A stretch of 64,000 nt of DNA from an uncultured Pseudoteredinibacter sp. Its GTDB lineage: Bacteria; Pseudomonadota; Gammaproteobacteria; Pseudomonadales; Cellvibrionaceae. The stretch spans positions 62,001-126,000 of the forward strand of contig NZ_CANMYE010000005.1 in the NCBI RefSeq assembly GCF_947502065.1. The letters are read 5' to 3'. This document shows positions 55,529-64,000 of the stretch, piece by piece. The position numbers and the translations under genes were made by a program. The notes beneath the pieces are model-generated. The model worked only from the letters and a program-made list of their open reading frames with translations. It did no database searches and was not told the origin of the DNA. How positions within the stretch are numbered: the first letter of the stretch is position 1; each line of letters opens with the position of its first letter.

Positions 55529-56914
55529 CTAAAAGAAGCTAATTCCTGTTTGAAACAGGTGCTCGATATCGCGGGTATATTTTTTATTTACTAAGAATAG
55601 AATTACGTGATCACCGTCTTCGACGATAACGTGATCATGGGCGATTAACACTTCGCTGCCGCGGCTACTCTCACGAACGATAGCGCCAATAGTTGCTCCG
55701 TCGGGCAGGTCAATATCTTCGATAGCCTTGCCAACAACTTTTGAATTCTCTTTATCACCATGGGCAATAATTTCGATAGCTTCGGCCGCACCACGTCGTA
55801 GAGAGTGAACGTTAACCGTATCGCCTTCGCGTACATGGGTAAGCAAGCTGCCTAGAGTTGTCTGTTGTGGCGAGATGGCGATATCAATATCGCCACCTTG
55901 CACTAAATCGACATAGGCAGGGTTGCTAATTAAAGCCATCACTTTTCGAGCGCCCAGGCGTTTGGCTAGCATGGACGACATAATATTTGCTTCATCGTCA
56001 TTGGTAACCGCTAAAAACACATCGGTGTTTTCTATATTTTCTTCCAGCAGCATTTCCTGGTCAGAAGCGGAGCCATGCAAAACAATGGTGCGCTCTAGTT
56101 GCTCTGAAAGAAACTTGCAGCGCTGAGCATAAAACTCTATGACCTTGACGGCATAGCGGCTCTCTAATTTCTTGGCCAAGCGATAACCGATGTTACCGCC
56201 ACCGGCAACAATAATACGTTTATAGTGAGTCTCTAATCGACGTAGCTCACTCATTACCGCCCGAATATTTACCTTGGCGGCAATAAAGAAGACTTCATCG
56301 TCTACTTCAATAACGGTTGAACCTTCAGGAGTGATGGCGCGACCGCGACGATAGATAGCGGCTACGCGAGTATCTACCGAGGGCATGTGCTGACGCAAAA
56401 AGCGTAGCTCCTGACCTACCAGTGGGCCACCATGGTAGGCTCTCACGGCTACTAGCTGTACCTTGCCATCGGCAAAGTCGACAACCTGCAATGCACCAGG
56501 ATGTTCGATCAATCGGAATATATAATTGGAAACCAATTGCTCCGGGCTGATTAAAACATCAATGGGAATATTTTCATCAGCAAAGAGCCCGGGTTTATTT
56601 AAATAGGATTGGGCGCGAATTCGGGCGATCTTAGTTGGAGTTTTGAACAAACTGAAGGCGATCTGACAGGCGATCATATTGATCTCGTCATTATTGGTAA
56701 CAGCAACCAACATATCGGCTTCATCGAGACCGGCGCGCAGCAAAACATCGGGGTGGCAAGCATGTCCAGTTACCACGCCAATATCGATGTGATCACGTAG
56801 CTCGCGAAGGCGGTTCTCATCGGTATCGACAATAGTAATGTCGTTAGCTTCGTTGGCGAGGTTTTCGGCGAGTGTTCCACCAACCTGGCCGGCCCCGAGT
56901 ATAATAATTTTCAT
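55529..56914 (-). CDS. trkA: Trk potassium uptake regulator TrkA
   Basis: Peripheral, NAD(H)-binding subunit that gates TrkH/TrkG. It has 461 residues arranged as two repeats, each a Rossmann RCK-N domain (first [17 protein letters not shown] from residue 3, second [16 protein letters not shown] near 235) and an RCK-C domain (ends near 215 and 455). Conserved Asp residues for NAD (IVDTDENRL) are present. It lies 64 bp downstream of rsmB in a def-fmt-rsmB-trkA-trkH row. Confidence 0.98.
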   Translation of the reverse strand: MKIIILGAGQVGGTLAENLANEANDITIVDTDENRLRELRDHIDIGVVTGHACHPDVLLRAGLDEADMLVAVTNNDEINMIACQIAFSLFKTPTKIARIRAQSYLNKPGLFADENIPIDVLISPEQLVSNYIFRLIEHPGALQVVDFADGKVQLVAVRAYHGGPLVGQELRFLRQHMPSVDTRVAAIYRRGRAITPEGSTVIEVDDEVFFIAAKVNIRAVMSELRRLETHYKRIIVAGGGNIGYRLAKKLESRYAVKVIEFYAQRCKFLSEQLERTIVLHGSASDQEMLLEENIENTDVFLAVTNDDEANIMSSMLAKRLGARKVMALISNPAYVDLVQGGDIDIAISPQQTTLGSLLTHVREGDTVNVHSLRRGAAEAIEIIAHGDKENSKVVGKAIEDIDLPDGATIGAIVRESSRGSEVLIAHDHVIVEDGDHVILFLVNKKYTRDIEHLFQTGISFF

Positions 56915-56978
56915 AGGTTGAACAGCTTAGCTAATCCATTGCGGCTTATAAGGCCATTGCCCGCCAATTCTACGCCTT

Positions 56979-58271
56979 TTATCCGGCTTTTTGCAGACGT
57001 GCGTAGTAAAAACCATCATGACCACCTGGTTGAGGGAATAATTGACGGCCATGCTTTACCTTGAGCCCCCAGCTGGCATCTATTTCTAGCTCATTCGCAT
57101 CACTGTGTTTAGCTAAGAAAGAGGAGATCTGTTCTTCATTCTCTTGGGGTAATACTGAGCAAGTGGCGTAAACCACAATCCCACCAGGCTTGAGTGTAGT
57201 CCAAAGTTTCTCTAGTAACGTTTGTTGTATTTCACACAGCTCGATAATGTTGTTTGGCTTGCGAAGTAGCTTAATATCAGGGTGGCGACGAATAACACCT
57301 GTGGCTGAGCAGGGGGCATCAAGCAAAATACGATCGAATGCTTGACCATCAAACCATGCATCAGTATTGCCGGCATCTTCGCAGACTAGCGTTGCGTTCA
57401 AATTTAAGCGGCTTAAATTCTCTTGAACACGTTTTAATCGCTTAGCTTCAGTATCTATAGCGGTAAGGGCGATACCTTTTGCGCACTCAAGAATATGGCC
57501 TGTTTTTCCGCCAGGGGCGCAACAAGCGTCCAATATTCGTTGATTATCGCCTATTTGCAGTAAACCTGCGCTAAATTGCGCAGCTTCATCCTGTACGCTT
57601 AACCAGCCTTCCATAAAGTTGGGCAGCTGTTCTACAGGGCAGGGTTTAGCGAGCGTGATTCCATCAGGGCTAAATTGGCAGGCGCTGGCCTCGATACCTT
57701 GTTGGTCTAAAAGCTTGAGGTAATCGTCACGGCTCACGCGTTGGCGATTTACTCGCAAGCTAAATGGCGGGTGTTGATTGTTTTGTTCAAAAATTGCATC
57801 GGCCTGTTCGGGCCAAGCTTGGTGCAATTGTTTATATAGCCATTTAGGGTGGCTTTGTTTTAGCCATGGTTGTGAGCTGACATCGCGACTTTCCAGGCGT
57901 TGATAGCTACGCAGTACACCGTTAACGAGTTTACAGGCCCAGTTCTTTTTTAGCGCTCGACACGCCTCAACACAGCTGGCAACAGCCGCGTGGGGGGGAA
58001 TGCGACTGTAGTCCAACTGATAGCAGCCAATAATCAATAGCGCTTGGATATCTTGATCTTTAGGCTTAAGCGGCTGCTTTAACAAGCCCTGCAAATGCTG
58101 GTTGATCAGATGAAAGTATCGCAAGCTACCGTAACAAAGTTCTTGCAGTAGCCCCTTGTCTTGAGGCTTAACTTGCTTCAGCAAGGGTGGCAGGGCGCTG
58201 GCCAGTGAGCCCTGTTGTTTGAATACCTGAGCAATGGCTTTTGCTGCGGCTGCACGTGTGTCGAGTGCCAT
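56979..58271 (-). CDS. rsmB: 16S rRNA (cytosine-967-C5)-methyltransferase
   Basis: RNA methyltransferase that modifies C967 of 16S rRNA. It has 430 residues: an N-terminal NusB-like RNA-binding domain (about 1-140; CYGSLRYFHLINQHL) and a C-terminal SAM-dependent domain with DACCAPGGKTGHI near 245, the catalytic Cys pair in LLDAPCSATGVIRRHPD near 320 and VYATCSVLPQENEEQI near 375. It begins 2 bp after the fmt stop, so the genes are tightly coupled. Confidence 0.97.
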   Translation of the reverse strand: MALDTRAAAAKAIAQVFKQQGSLASALPPLLKQVKPQDKGLLQELCYGSLRYFHLINQHLQGLLKQPLKPKDQDIQALLIIGCYQLDYSRIPPHAAVASCVEACRALKKNWACKLVNGVLRSYQRLESRDVSSQPWLKQSHPKWLYKQLHQAWPEQADAIFEQNNQHPPFSLRVNRQRVSRDDYLKLLDQQGIEASACQFSPDGITLAKPCPVEQLPNFMEGWLSVQDEAAQFSAGLLQIGDNQRILDACCAPGGKTGHILECAKGIALTAIDTEAKRLKRVQENLSRLNLNATLVCEDAGNTDAWFDGQAFDRILLDAPCSATGVIRRHPDIKLLRKPNNIIELCEIQQTLLEKLWTTLKPGGIVVYATCSVLPQENEEQISSFLAKHSDANELEIDASWGLKVKHGRQLFPQPGGHDGFYYARLQKAG

Positions 58272-58273
58272 AC

Positions 58274-59230
58274 TTAGCTCAAGGCCTCGCCGACAGTGAA
58301 GAGGTCGGCGCGACCGTTCAATAAATCCCTAAGGCTCATTGGCTTTTTGCCTGGCAATTGGATTTGGCTGATATGCAGCTGCTTTTTGTCACCACAGGCC
58401 ACCCAGATACCGTTTTGGTCCACCTTTACAATAGTTCCTGCGGGCGCTGAGTTACTTTCCTCTAATGCATTTGCCTGCCAGATTCTTAGCCGTTGCGCTT
58501 TGCCCTTATCTTCGAACCCACAATGGGCGACAGGGAAGGGGTTATAAGCTCGCACTGTCTGCTCAATTTGTTGAGCAGAGCTTTGCCAATCAATCGCGGC
58601 ATCGGCTTTGCTGAATTTGTGAGCATAGCTTACGCCTACACTTGGCTGAACCTGGGCAGAGGCAGTGCCGTCAGCAATTTCTGACAGAGCTTGCAAGAGC
58701 GCAGGTCCACCAATTTTCAGCAATTTATCATGCAGGCTGCCACCGGTTTCATCGCCCTCAATCGAGCAACGGCGTGTAACTAATACCGGGCCAGTATCTA
58801 AACCCGCATCCATTTGCATGATGCATACCCCTGATTCGCTATCACCAGCTTCAATCGCACGCTGGATTGGCGCTGCACCGCGCCAACGCGGCAATAAAGA
58901 GGCATGCACATTGATGCAGCCATATTTTGGCGTATCCAAAACCGCTTGCGGTAGCAACAGTCCATAAGCGACAACCACCATAATATCGGCGCCAAGAGCG
59001 TCGAGGGCAGCTCGGTCTTCAGCCTCTTTAAAGTTTAGTGGTTGGTAAACATCAATATCGTGTTGCAGGGCCAGCTGTTTAACTGGACTAGCTTGCAGGC
59101 TTTTGCCGCGATTCGCAGGCCTATCGGGCTGTGTGTAGACGGCGACAACCTTATGTTCGCTATCAAGCAAGGTTTGCAGATGTGCAGCGGCAAAATCCGG
59201 CGTACCGGCAAATACAATTTTTAGAGGCAT
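58274..59230 (-). CDS. fmt: Methionyl-tRNA formyltransferase
   Basis: Adds a formyl group from 10-formyl-THF to initiator Met-tRNA. It has 318 residues. IVFAGTPDFAAAHL begins the protein and the catalytic region has NVHASLLPRWRGAAPIQRAI near 107-126 with the Asn/His/Asp set (later MQMDAGLDTGPV). The C-terminal OB-like domain is present. It lies between def and rsmB with 15 and 2 bp spacers. Confidence 0.98.
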   Translation of the reverse strand: MPLKIVFAGTPDFAAAHLQTLLDSEHKVVAVYTQPDRPANRGKSLQASPVKQLALQHDIDVYQPLNFKEAEDRAALDALGADIMVVVAYGLLLPQAVLDTPKYGCINVHASLLPRWRGAAPIQRAIEAGDSESGVCIMQMDAGLDTGPVLVTRRCSIEGDETGGSLHDKLLKIGGPALLQALSEIADGTASAQVQPSVGVSYAHKFSKADAAIDWQSSAQQIEQTVRAYNPFPVAHCGFEDKGKAQRLRIWQANALEESNSAPAGTIVKVDQNGIWVACGDKKQLHISQIQLPGKKPMSLRDLLNGRADLFTVGEALS

Positions 59231-59245
59231 GTTAAATCCGCGAAC

Positions 59246-59755
59246 TTAGGCTTGGCTGCGATGCTGTTTTTCCAGCTTCTTACGAATGCGTTGGCGCTTC
59301 ATATTGGAGATATAGTCTACGAACAGCTTACCGTTTAAATGATCAAGCTCGTGCTGTATGCATACCGCCAAAAGGCCATCTGGCTCTAAGCTAAAGCTTT
59401 TGCCATCCCGGTCCAGCGCGGTCACTCGAATTCGATCTGGACGGCTGACCGTTTCATAGAAGCCAGGTACCGAAAGGCAGCCTTCGTCATAGTCGAGCAC
59501 GCTGTCTTGATCTAGCACTTCGATATTTGGGTTAATAAATACCAGTGGCTCGTCCTGTTCTTCGCTTACATCTATCACCACTACACGCTTGTGCACATTG
59601 ATTTGGGTGGCGGCTAAACCAACCCCTGGCGCGTCGTACATGGTTTCAAACATGTCGTCCACCAAGGTGCGTATTTCGTCGTTTACTTCATCCACTTCCT
59701 CGGCGGTAGTGCGTAACCTTGGGTCTGGAAATTCTAATATCTCTAATATGGCCAT
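59246..59755 (-). CDS. def: Peptide deformylase
   Basis: Fe/Zn metalloenzyme that removes the formyl group from new proteins. It has 169 residues with all three motifs: GVGLAATQ near 45, EGCLSVPGF (metal Cys) near 92, and QHELDHLNG (metal His pair and catalytic Glu) near 134. It is the first gene of the def-fmt-rsmB-trkA-trkH row and is divergent from the LysM protein, as in Pseudomonas. Confidence 0.98.
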   Translation of the reverse strand: MAILEILEFPDPRLRTTAEEVDEVNDEIRTLVDDMFETMYDAPGVGLAATQINVHKRVVVIDVSEEQDEPLVFINPNIEVLDQDSVLDYDEGCLSVPGFYETVSRPDRIRVTALDRDGKSFSLEPDGLLAVCIQHELDHLNGKLFVDYISNMKRQRIRKKLEKQHRSQA

Positions 59756-59987
59756 GTGAGCGTGTTAACTGCCTGTGACAAACTTCTAGTAAAAATGTAA
59801 GGAGCGCTGCTAACATTATGATCAAGCAGCAAATATTGGACGATTTATCGCCCCCTTTACCTGCCGTCTTGCCGCCGAAGCTGCTATATTAGTGACTTAA
59901 CATCGACTTAAATCGGCAAAAAGCAGGCATTGAACGGTTTATTATACCGAGATTCTGTAAAGGGGCCGACTACAAAGGGCATTTTCT

Positions 59988-61031
59988 ATGAAAAAAACAC
60001 TGCTGGCATCTTTGTTCAGCCTGTCCGCCTTGGCCGCACCATTGCTCGGTTGGGCTGATGAGCCCCGCCTGAGGAACAGCCACCCAGACACCTATTCGGT
60101 GGTTAAGGGTGATACGCTATGGGATATTTCGGCACGTTTTCTAGAAAACCCCTGGATGTGGCCCGAAATCTGGCATGCCAATGACCAAATCGCCAACCCC
60201 CACTTGATCTTTCCTGGCGATAGAATTCGTTTAGTGTATCTAGATGGTAAGCCACGTCTAACCTTAGACCGCGGCGAGGCTGGACGCACCTATAAGGCTA
60301 AGCTTGGGCCAGAGATTCATGTGGTACCCAAAGAAAAAGCCATCACCACTATTCCTCTAGATCGCATAAACTCCTTTTTGTCTCGTAGCCGAGTAGTTGA
60401 TATAGGTGTACTGGATGCCGCGCCGTATGTTTTGGCTGGTGGTGATGAGCACATTGTTACCGGTGCTGGGGACAGCTTATATGCTCGCGGCGAGTTTGAT
60501 AGTGAAACAAAAGCATATGGCATATACCGCCAGGGCGAAGTGTATGTTGACCCGCAAACCAAAGAGCCTCTTGGTATTCAGGCAATTGATATTGCTTCGA
60601 TCAAACAAAGGGCGCTAAATGGTGATATTGGTACGTTTGATATTATGCGCACCACCCAGGAAGTTCGACTGGGTGACCGTCTGTTAAAAACGGTAGAAAG
60701 ATCCATTGATTCAACATTTTTCCCTAGGCCCCCTAGCCAGGACATCAAGGCTGAAATTATTGGTGTTGAGGGCGGAGTCAATCAAGTCGGCAAGCTCGAT
60801 GTCGTAGCTTTGAATAGAGGCTCAAGAGAAGAGCTACAAATTGGCGATGTTTTACTGATCTATAAAAAAGGCGACACCATACGTGATCGAGTCACTAATG
60901 AGTTGGTGGCACTGCCTGCGGAGAAGTCAGGTCTACTAATGGTGTTTAGTGTGTTCGAAAAGATGTCTTATGGAATAGTATTGGAAGCCGAGAGACCTCT
61001 TCGTACTGGTGATGAGTTAAGATCACCTTAA
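59988..61031 (+). CDS. Secreted LysM-domain peptidoglycan-binding protein
   Basis: Exported protein of 347 residues with a signal peptide (about 1-23, ending LGWA). One LysM domain follows (about 36-85: YSVVKGDTLWDISARFLENP, ANDQIANPHLIFPGDRIRLVY), which binds the glycan part of peptidoglycan. The rest (about 90-345) is beta-rich without a known catalytic motif and is typical of the family found next to def in Pseudomonas (PA0020 type). It ends at a very strong terminator. Confidence 0.93.
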   Translation: MKKTLLASLFSLSALAAPLLGWADEPRLRNSHPDTYSVVKGDTLWDISARFLENPWMWPEIWHANDQIANPHLIFPGDRIRLVYLDGKPRLTLDRGEAGRTYKAKLGPEIHVVPKEKAITTIPLDRINSFLSRSRVVDIGVLDAAPYVLAGGDEHIVTGAGDSLYARGEFDSETKAYGIYRQGEVYVDPQTKEPLGIQAIDIASIKQRALNGDIGTFDIMRTTQEVRLGDRLLKTVERSIDSTFFPRPPSQDIKAEIIGVEGGVNQVGKLDVVALNRGSREELQIGDVLLIYKKGDTIRDRVTNELVALPAEKSGLLMVFSVFEKMSYGIVLEAERPLRTGDELRSP

Positions 61032-61052
61032 TCAGAACTTCTAAAGTAATTT

Positions 61053-61088
61053 CTAAAAAGCCCAACTCGATAGAGTTGGGCTTTTTAG
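61053..61088 (+). terminator. Terminator after the LysM gene
   Basis: A 16-bp perfect stem (61053-61068 with 61073-61088) with loop GATA; the right arm contains five T's. It ends the LysM transcript 21 bp after the stop. Confidence 0.92.
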
Positions 61089-61341
61089 TTTTTAGCTATC
61101 AATATAACCCCTCCACTGGAAAGCCCTTCAACGTTCATTTAATTGTTTGCTCAACAATAGCAAGGGTCGGTTCTGGCACTTTTTACCTCAAGTTGTCACA
61201 TTTCTTCATTGAATTGTATTTGCTGACTACAGAATCAGAGCTTATGTGCTAGCGTTAAATAAATAAGCCTCAATAAGCTGTTAGAAGGCGTATTAGAAAG
61301 CAGGAAACTTAGTAAAGCTTTGGGTGGGCAAAAGCCGATTT

Positions 61342-64000
61342 ATGGAGAATGTAGAAGATACAGTTATCGCCAACGAACCCAGTTTGGGCTTGCTGGACTT
61401 AACGCGTTTAATTCCCAAGGGGGGGTTGGATGAGCAATCTTTTTATCCACTTGCAATTGATATGGCAACAAGCTTATCTAGCTTGCATGAAGAAGGGATA
61501 TACCACAGTTGCCTGCGCCCAGAAAAATTTTTGTGCGACAGAAATTTCGAAAATCTAAACCTGATAAACATTAGGCCCAGAGAGAGCGTAACCAAACCCT
61601 ATGCCAATAAGGAAGATGTACATAGGCTTTGCCAGGATAGCTATTTAGCACCGGAACAGAAAGCACTGATAAACGAGCCACAGGGGCCCTTATCAGACAT
61701 TTTTAGCTTAGCTCTATGTTGGTACTTTGTTTTATGTGGTCAGGAGCTTATTCCGCGAGGGTTAACAAGTAAAGACAGTGTGGATCAGCTTGAACATTTA
61801 AGCGATAAAATAAAAACACTTAATAACTTCAGCTCGTCTAGGGTATCAAGGCCGCTGATTTATCTATTGCGAAATATGCTTTGTGTGCATCCGCTTGCAC
61901 GTCCGCAAACAGTAAAGGAAATTGTTGGTCGATTAAAGCAACTCTCGAAACAGAATCAGGCTCAAGCTGAACAAGCCAATGAAGCAATCTTGTTAGATAA
62001 ATTTCATCGTGAGCTTGATCGTACGAATGCGACCGAGCAGATTATGCTACAAGCGGATAAGGCTGCAGAAGGCATACGAATTGTTAGTATTGAATCTAGC
62101 TCCGGTAACGGAAAATCTACACTTTGTCAAAATGCTGCGATCAATGTTGCCAGTAAATTTACTTCGGTAATTCATTTTACCTGCAAGGCCTCTCAAACTA
62201 GCAGACCATACTTCGGGTTAAAACAACTACTGCGCCAGTTAAGAGAGTTATTAATATCCCATAAAGATTTTAATCAATGGGGTGATGAACTCATTGACGC
62301 TCTGCCGATGGGTGGAGCTTACATTTGCCACGTACTGCCAGAATTTAAATCCTTACTGCCAGCTGAAGACATAAATACGGAGTCTGTATTCTTACGTAGT
62401 CGATTTATTCAGCAAAGTATTTTTAGTCTTTTTAGTGTTTTAAGCCAAAATGATTTTACAACGGCAATTATTATAGATGATGCTGAACATCTAGATCCTG
62501 ATAGTTTACAAGTGCTGCAGTCGCTTTGGGAGTTGCCAGCGATAAAAATGTTAGCGCTGCTTGCGTTTAATCCGGGACATAAAGAAAAAGTAGAAATTGT
62601 TGGGCCCAATGCAATAAACAGTAAAACTATCGAGCTGGCGGCCCTTACAGAAAGTGAGGCAATTGAGCTATGTGAAAATAGCTTCCCCAGTATACGTGAT
62701 GCTGTGGAAGTAAAAAGATTAGCGGATATATTACTAATGTTTAGCCGCGGTAATCTAAAGCTCTTTAAGCACTACTGTGCTTTGGTGATTGAGCAAGATC
62801 TTATAGATCGACACTCGGTAGAAGATACACTAGATCTGCAGAAAATAGAGGAGTTGCAAGATGTTAATGTTTATGAGTTTTATACTTATCGTTTGAGCAT
62901 TCTCTCACAACAAGCAATTAAAACCATGCAGTATGCTGAGCTTGTCCACCGCACTATGCCGCTATCAGACATCTCCATCTTAAAAGCTCTATGTTCAGGG
63001 CAAAGCCAGGCTCTAACAGAGGTATTCGATCAGGATCTAATGTACACCTTGGGTCAGGACTTTTGCTTTAAAGACAACATTATTTCAAGAATTACCAGTG
63101 AATACTGGGGTGATGAGCAACTGCTGGAGGCTCATTTATTGTTATGGGAACAGTTGAGAAGCTTAGAAACTTCCAATATGGAAGATTGGCTATGCTGCTT
63201 AAATCCAGTTCAACACTTGATTAAAGATAACAATCTTAAGCTGCAGTTGTTAGAACATAATTATCAGTTTGCTGAATACTGCAGAGAAATGGGCGCACCT
63301 TTGGCGGCAGAGAACTATATTCGCCAAGCAATGTACCTGCTAGAGCTTTATCAACTACAAGGCGAGCGACAATTATGTGATGCTCTGCTGCAAAGTTATG
63401 GTGAAATTTTAGCAATAAATGGCAAATTGCATGAGAGCGATGAACTTTTTCATAAGGTGCATGATAGTTGCAAAGATGCCAAAGATCAGGACACCATAAG
63501 TCTGAAGCAATATGAATTAATGGTCGGCATTAACCAAGCCTTACAAAGCCAAGTTGGGCAGAAAAAGTGTCAGCTCGCAGATCAGCAAAGAGAGATAAAT
63601 GAACTCAAACAGGAGTTATGGGAAACACAAAATTGTTTGCTTGAGTCAGAGAAAATGGCTGCCCTTGGAAGCTTGGTAGCAGGAATCACCCATGAAATAA
63701 ACACGCCTGTAGGAATAAGTATTACAGGCATGAGCCATTTTATTGATAGAACAAAGCAAATAAAGAAAAACTACTATAAGCAATCTATGACTCAAAAGGA
63801 GTTAGAGTTTTATTTTGATTCATCAGAGCAAGCCGCCGAGATTACTTTCAAAAACCTTTTAAGAGCAGCTGATTTAATTCGAAGTTTCAAACGTATATCT
63901 GCAGACCAATCAACTGAGCATGCTAGTCGTTTCAATCTTGTTGATTATATTAATGAGATTTTACTGAGCCTGAGCAGCCAATATAGTAAGCGTGGTATTA
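61342..64000 (+). CDS. Pseudokinase - STAND-like ATPase - sensor histidine kinase, 3' end outside window
   Basis: The frame is open from ATG 61342 to the window edge (886 codons, no stop). Residues 1-210 match only the C-lobe of a Ser/Thr kinase: LHEEGIYHSCLRPEKFLCD in place of HxDLKPxN, LINIRP in place of xxDFG, and YLAPEQ (the APE motif). The N-lobe with ATP-binding Gly-loop and Lys is absent (stops in frame upstream at 61282 and 61294), so this part is a dead kinase. An NTPase domain follows: Walker A SSSGNGKST (252-260) and Walker B TAIIIDDAEHL (374-384). A helical, TPR-like region (about 600-720) and a coiled coil (about 730-770) lead to a HisKA domain with phospho-acceptor His784 in AGITHEINTPVG. 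The ATPase (HATPase) part must lie beyond 64000. The family is known as trifunctional kinase/ATP-binding/histidine kinase proteins. Confidence 0.85.
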   Translation, partial: MENVEDTVIANEPSLGLLDLTRLIPKGGLDEQSFYPLAIDMATSLSSLHEEGIYHSCLRPEKFLCDRNFENLNLINIRPRESVTKPYANKEDVHRLCQDSYLAPEQKALINEPQGPLSDIFSLALCWYFVLCGQELIPRGLTSKDSVDQLEHLSDKIKTLNNFSSSRVSRPLIYLLRNMLCVHPLARPQTVKEIVGRLKQLSKQNQAQAEQANEAILLDKFHRELDRTNATEQIMLQADKAAEGIRIVSIESSSGNGKSTLCQNAAINVASKFTSVIHFTCKASQTSRPYFGLKQLLRQLRELLISHKDFNQWGDELIDALPMGGAYICHVLPEFKSLLPAEDINTESVFLRSRFIQQSIFSLFSVLSQNDFTTAIIIDDAEHLDPDSLQVLQSLWELPAIKMLALLAFNPGHKEKVEIVGPNAINSKTIELAALTESEAIELCENSFPSIRDAVEVKRLADILLMFSRGNLKLFKHYCALVIEQDLIDRHSVEDTLDLQKIEELQDVNVYEFYTYRLSILSQQAIKTMQYAELVHRTMPLSDISILKALCSGQSQALTEVFDQDLMYTLGQDFCFKDNIISRITSEYWGDEQLLEAHLLLWEQLRSLETSNMEDWLCCLNPVQHLIKDNNLKLQLLEHNYQFAEYCREMGAPLAAENYIRQAMYLLELYQLQGERQLCDALLQSYGEILAINGKLHESDELFHKVHDSCKDAKDQDTISLKQYELMVGINQALQSQVGQKKCQLADQQREINELKQELWETQNCLLESEKMAALGSLVAGITHEINTPVGISITGMSHFIDRTKQIKKNYYKQSMTQKELEFYFDSSEQAAEITFKNLLRAADLIRSFKRISADQSTEHASRFNLVDYINEILLSLSSQYSKRGI

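Overview
The window is a chromosomal segment of a gammaproteobacterium built around the replication-origin gene block. The gene order (glmS-glmU, atp operon, parB-parA-rsmG-mnmG, mnmE-yidC-yidD-rnpA-rpmH, dnaA-dnaN-recF-gyrB, plsC-gmhB-glyS-glyQ, a lipid A type acyltransferase, trkH-trkA-rsmB-fmt-def, LysM protein) follows what is known of the Pseudomonas and Cellvibrio origin region. With a moderate GC content and many secreted proteins of marine type, I infer a marine member of the Cellvibrionales/Pseudomonadales; the species cannot be fixed from this sequence alone. Region 1 to 10.6 kb is accessory. It holds a partial amidohydrolase, a nidogen-domain secreted protein, an AraC-type regulator, a tandem pair of LuxR-type regulators, and a divergent group of four secreted proteins. 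Two of the secreted proteins (2675-3478 and 8683-9369) end in the same kind of C-terminal sorting signal (SVPxLPI, membrane segment, basic tail), resembling the IPTL-CTERM signals handled by exosortase H. Region 10.6 to 21.5 kb is core: glmS, glmU and the nine-gene ATP synthase operon atpIBEFHAGDC, all on the minus strand, with a well-formed promoter before atpI and a UUCG-loop terminator after atpC. Region 21.5 to 26.2 kb is inserted between atpI and parB, which are close neighbours in Pseudomonas. It holds the frameshifted remains of an EAL-domain gene and a large intact periplasmic-propeller GGDEF-EAL protein. Region 26.4 to 42.9 kb is the origin block. The 1-kb gap between mnmG and mnmE has an AT-rich tract on the mnmG side followed by several DnaA boxes and is the best oriC candidate. 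A second DnaA-box cluster lies between rpmH and dnaA. Two perfect 16-bp parS sites lie inside recF, matching the ParA/ParB pair encoded 12 kb away. Region 42.9 to 48 kb is an accessory block between gyrB and plsC: a spondin-domain protein, a soluble zinc-binding-domain chemoreceptor and a secreted M16 peptidase. Region 48 to 61 kb is core: plsC, gmhB, glySQ, a lipid A-type acyltransferase, trkH/trkA, rsmB, fmt, def and a LysM protein. The window ends inside a large plus-strand gene (61342 to beyond 64000) that starts with a truncated, catalytically dead protein-kinase C-lobe, continues with a STAND-like ATPase and reaches a sensor histidine kinase domain. No rRNA, tRNA, CRISPR array, insertion sequence or prophage was seen.
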